NCBI GenBank assembly: GCA_037447655.1
Contig: JBBHKE010001676.1
Coordinates: forward strand, 190,001 to 254,000
Source of the DNA: Zygnema cylindricum
Taxonomy: Eukaryota > Streptophyta > Zygnematophyceae > Zygnematales > Zygnemataceae
DNA length: 64,000 nt
Reading direction: 5' to 3'
Under the pieces are notes generated by a model. The model did no database searches. It had not been told where the DNA came from and worked only from the letters and a program-made list of their open reading frames with translations. Shown here piece by piece: positions 61,117-64,000 of the stretch. A program made the position numbers and the translations under genes. Within the stretch, counting starts at the first letter, position 1, and every line of letters starts with the position of its first letter.

Positions 61117-63110
61117 TTGCCGTATTGTCGTCGCTATCCTCCATTACCTCGGCGTAGTCTACGACGTCGGCCAATAGTACAAAGGGAAGAGGTACGAAGG
61201 GATGGAGTAGGAAGAGAAAGCCCCACGAGGGAAAGACAAACAGCGAGGGGGGTAGAGGGGGAAAGAGATGTTCCGGAAACCGTGATAGGAGAAAGGGGTA
61301 CCGCGGAGGAATTAGCGAGAGAAAGGGAGGCGGCCACTTCGCTACAAATCGGTTGGGTGCCGCCGGAGGGGAGGGAGAATGAAAGGGAGGCGAGAGAAGA
61401 GGTGGAGATGGAAGGATTGACACCAGTTGGGGGGAAAAGGGAACAGACCAATTTGGATGAGGTAGCAAAGGAGGGGGTTTTACCGGAGGGAAGGGTGCCG
61501 CCGGAGGGGAGGGAGCATGAAAGGGAGGTGAGAGAAGAGGTAGAGGTGGAAGGATTGACACCGGTTGGGGGAGAAAGGGAAGAGACCAATTTGGATGAGG
61601 TAGCAAAGGAGGGGGTTTTACCGGAGGAGGGAAGGGAGGAAAGGGGTGAATCGGTAAATGTGATGAGGGGGGAGGCGGTAGAAAGTGATATGATTATGGG
61701 AGAAAAAATTCCATTACAAGAGGGTGGAAAGACGGTAATGGGTGTAAGCAGGGGGGAGATAGAGGCGACAATAGAAGAGGGTGAGGGAAGTGAGGCACGG
61801 GAAAAGGTAGAAAAAAATGAAAAAAATAAAAAGAAAATTAATACTTCTTGATGAGGGCGTCGAGGAGGAAAATGGTGGGGGTTTTAGGGAAGAGAAGTTG
61901 TTCAGTGAGGAGAGGGAGGGGAACACAGAGTTGGGAGAGGAAAGAAAGGGAAAGGAGGCGACGGTTGAAGAGGGTGGGTCGAGTGAGGTTAGGGGAAGAT
62001 TAGGTACAAAAAAAAGGATAATAAAAACAAATTAATAAGGTTTTATGAGACCATGGAGGAGGAAGGAGTGGGGGGAGAGGCGACCGTCGAGAAAGGTAGG
62101 GGGATTGACGCACGAAGAAAGGTAGGTAGGAAAAAGGAGATAGCAAAGGGTAAGCGTAAAGTGAAAGATGACAATGACGAATTATACGTCCCCTCGTTTT
62201 CGGATAGTGACGAGAGCATCGAGGATGGTGAAGAACCGCCGAAAGACAAACCCGAACCCCAAATTTTGGAACCCACTGACATCGTGGTGTGGAAAAACGA
62301 GGATGATCCCACCACCGAGGACGAACAAACCCCGGATAGTGAGGAAAAACAACGTTAGGAGGAATTTGATGATGACGACGACGTGTTCGGGGCACCTCCC
62401 ACGACGAATAGGGAGAGAGCCGTTGTAATGGCTCCTCCACATCCTCAACCTCCATACCCGGTTGAGCATCCCGATTGGTATTTTCCTCCTCCCACGGGAG
62501 GGGAGGAAATGGACAGCTTCGTGCCTCAACCCGAGCATTATATTCCGGTTGCCAGATGGCCGGAACATTGGAGGTATGGTGAACCCCGGCCCCTAAACCC
62601 GGAAGCGAATCCTTTTCCGCAAATTCTCGACATCCCCCCCGATATCACCGCACATCCAACATGGTTGTTTATCTCGCTTGAGGACCGAGGCTCAACCTTT
62701 GACCACATAAGGCAATTTGATCCGGCGGATCCCCGGTTAACGTGGGTTGTTCATGGGGAGAACGGGTTTCGGGTGAATGTCCTTGAGTTGCTACGTCATC
62801 ATCATCCGTGGGATCCGCGGCTATACTACATCCTAAAATTTTGTCGAGTAACTCCCGAGGTACTTGCTCTCCGAGATGCTCGTACGACGATATTGCAAAA
62901 ATGTCGCAATGTCAGAGTGCCACGCTCTCGCCTTTGGGAAATACAAAGGGTTCCGCCACGGATTATGCCTCCTTCACCTCCGAGAGGAGAGGATTTGGCT
63001 TTAATAATCGCGGCACTCACTCAACAAGTAGCGGCTCAACAAGAACAAATAAGAGCGGATCGAGAGCAATTGACGAGGCTCACACGGGCATTGTCAACAT
63101 TTCCAACAAG
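61117..63110 (+). pseudogene. Broken repetitive acidic protein of unknown function
   Basis: Three segments look like one decayed gene. 61117-61851 is Glu/Arg/Gly-rich and has a 46-residue tandem duplication (unit starting VPPEGRENEREA). 61817-62035 continues in another frame with the same style. 62053-63297 returns to the first frame and is interrupted only by one TAG (62356-62358). A motif EATxEEGxxS-x-AR/VR recurs in all three segments (near 61770, 61958 and 62080). The last part is Pro/Trp-rich (VEHPDWYFPPPTGG) and ends in a coiled-coil-like QQVAAQQEQIRADREQLTRL. It then runs into the copia fragment near 63090. It may be a retroelement gag-like frame or a host gene; I cannot tell. Confidence 0.45.
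61358..61633 (+). repeat. 138-bp tandem duplication within the frame
   Basis: Two adjacent 46-codon units, starting at 61358 and 61496, with about 90% identity and no frame change between them. Confidence 0.9.
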
Positions 63111-64000
63111 ACTTTTGGTTTCTACTCTACCATCTCTGTACTCTATCTCAACTCTTGGGATCTTTCTCAGTTTAGTGAACCACCGCTTATCTTTGCACAT
63201 ATGCATTGAAGCCCCTGAGTTTATGATCCACCCATCCTCGGGTGGATCCCTCTTACCTCCGAAAGCACACTTTTGTCTCCGTGGAATGTCGACATAATTT
63301 TTCAATGTTTTTCGAATTAAGAAGAAGCTCCTCAAGCTCATCTTCTAGTTCATTTTTTCCTTCCACTTCCTCATCATGAACTTGAGTCAGGAAAGCCTTT
63401 TTCTTTCCTCCATCCCTTGAGGTTCCTTGACCATCTTTCAGTCAAAGATTTGCAATTTTGACACAATCTGCCATATAGTGTCCCGGTTTCTTGCAGAAGT
63501 GACATAATCCTCCTCGAGAAGTTCCTCTCCCCTGTCTATCAAATCTGCCACCTCCTTGTCATCTTCCACCAAAGTTTCGATAGGGATCTTTCCCTCTCTC
63601 CTCATCACGCTTCCGCCAATCAGCGCGTGCAAACAATGCTTGAACACTTGGACTCCCTCTCCTAAGCTCTATGGTGCTTCCTTTCACTAAAATCATTCCC
63701 ACTGTGTCATCCCAATTCCAATTGCTATCTCCTATGTCATGCAATCGGTTAATGATATTCTCATACTCTTCACGTAGTTTCATCATTAATGTGTTCACTC
63801 TTTGTCTCTCAGACCATGAGTTACCTGCACTCTCTAACTCTCCAAATAATGCTTCTAAATCATTGCAATAATTATTGATACTTCCTCCTTTATAAGTATA
63901 CGCTGCAATCTTATTTTTGGCCAGCTGTTGTTGCTGCAATGATCCACTCTTATATTTGTTAACTAGTGATATCAAAATCTGAGATGAAGATTTGACATGC
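63040..64000 (-). pseudogene. Ty1/copia gag-protease fragment, decayed
   Basis: Read on the minus strand from the window edge. Gag sequence (YTYKGGSINNYCNDLEALFG, MMKLREEYENIINRL) runs to an in-frame TGA near 63560. Beyond it the same frame gives a zinc knuckle CHFCKKPGHYMADC, the CX2CX4HX4C pattern of retroelement nucleocapsids. A further frame has GWIINSGASMHMC, a protease-like active site where the usual Asp of DSGA is Asn. Several stops follow. The homology stops near 63090, where the plus-strand frame begins. Upstream gag and the LTR lie outside the window. Confidence 0.85.

Noticed and set aside
60992-61606. 204-residue minus-strand Pro-rich frame
   Set aside because: It mirrors the Glu/Gly-rich plus-strand repeat; composition alone explains it.

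Overview
This is a TE-rich nuclear window from a eukaryote, most likely a streptophyte (a charophyte alga or early-diverging plant). The evidence is a tRNA-Phe(GAA) that looks plant-type, a plastid-type DnaJ-ferredoxin protein, a plant-type three-PHD-finger protein, a plant-style BPI/LBP protein, a VIT-type iron transporter, spliceosomal introns, and Ty1/copia, Ty3/gypsy and restriction-like-endonuclease LINE remnants. I could not assign a species. Family assignments come from memory of family motifs, not from a search.

Layout: (1) 0-6.8 kb is nested DNA transposons plus AT-rich DNA. (2) 6.8-7.7 kb holds an uninterrupted vacuolar-iron-transporter-like gene (minus). (3) 8.4-20.4 kb holds hAT-like, Tc1/mariner-like and PIF/Harbinger-like nonautonomous elements, an (AT)n block, a ~150-bp satellite, a (TCA)n block, a ~500-bp tandem duplication, and two LINE fragments. 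(4) 21.1-22.8 kb holds the 3' exons of a BPI/LBP-family gene (minus), cut off by a 10-N gap. (5) 22.8-25.3 kb is repeats. (6) 25.8-28.9 kb holds a seven-exon J-domain plus ferredoxin-like gene (plus) with pyrimidine-repeat introns and a GC-AG intron. (7) 29.3-34.5 kb holds MITEs, a tRNA-Phe gene and GTAC-rich elements. (8) 35.16-49.3 kb holds a large PHD-finger gene (minus) for which I rebuilt 12 coding exons; it ends in a Tudor-like domain and carries short MITEs in its introns. (9) 49.8-59.3 kb holds a gypsy pol remnant broken by a hAT-like MITE, then Harbinger-like and GTAC-rich elements. (10) 59.7-63.3 kb holds a broken, repetitive, acidic reading frame of unknown function. (11) 63.0-64.0 kb holds a decayed copia gag-protease (minus) running off the window.

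The host genes are unrelated housekeeping or regulatory genes and form no operon or pathway. The most unusual material is the repeat landscape. Several PIF/Harbinger-like element types with different termini, most with TAA or TTA target duplications, carry central palindromes around CCTCNNGAGG. Nested and same-site insertions can be read directly by comparing copies inside the window.
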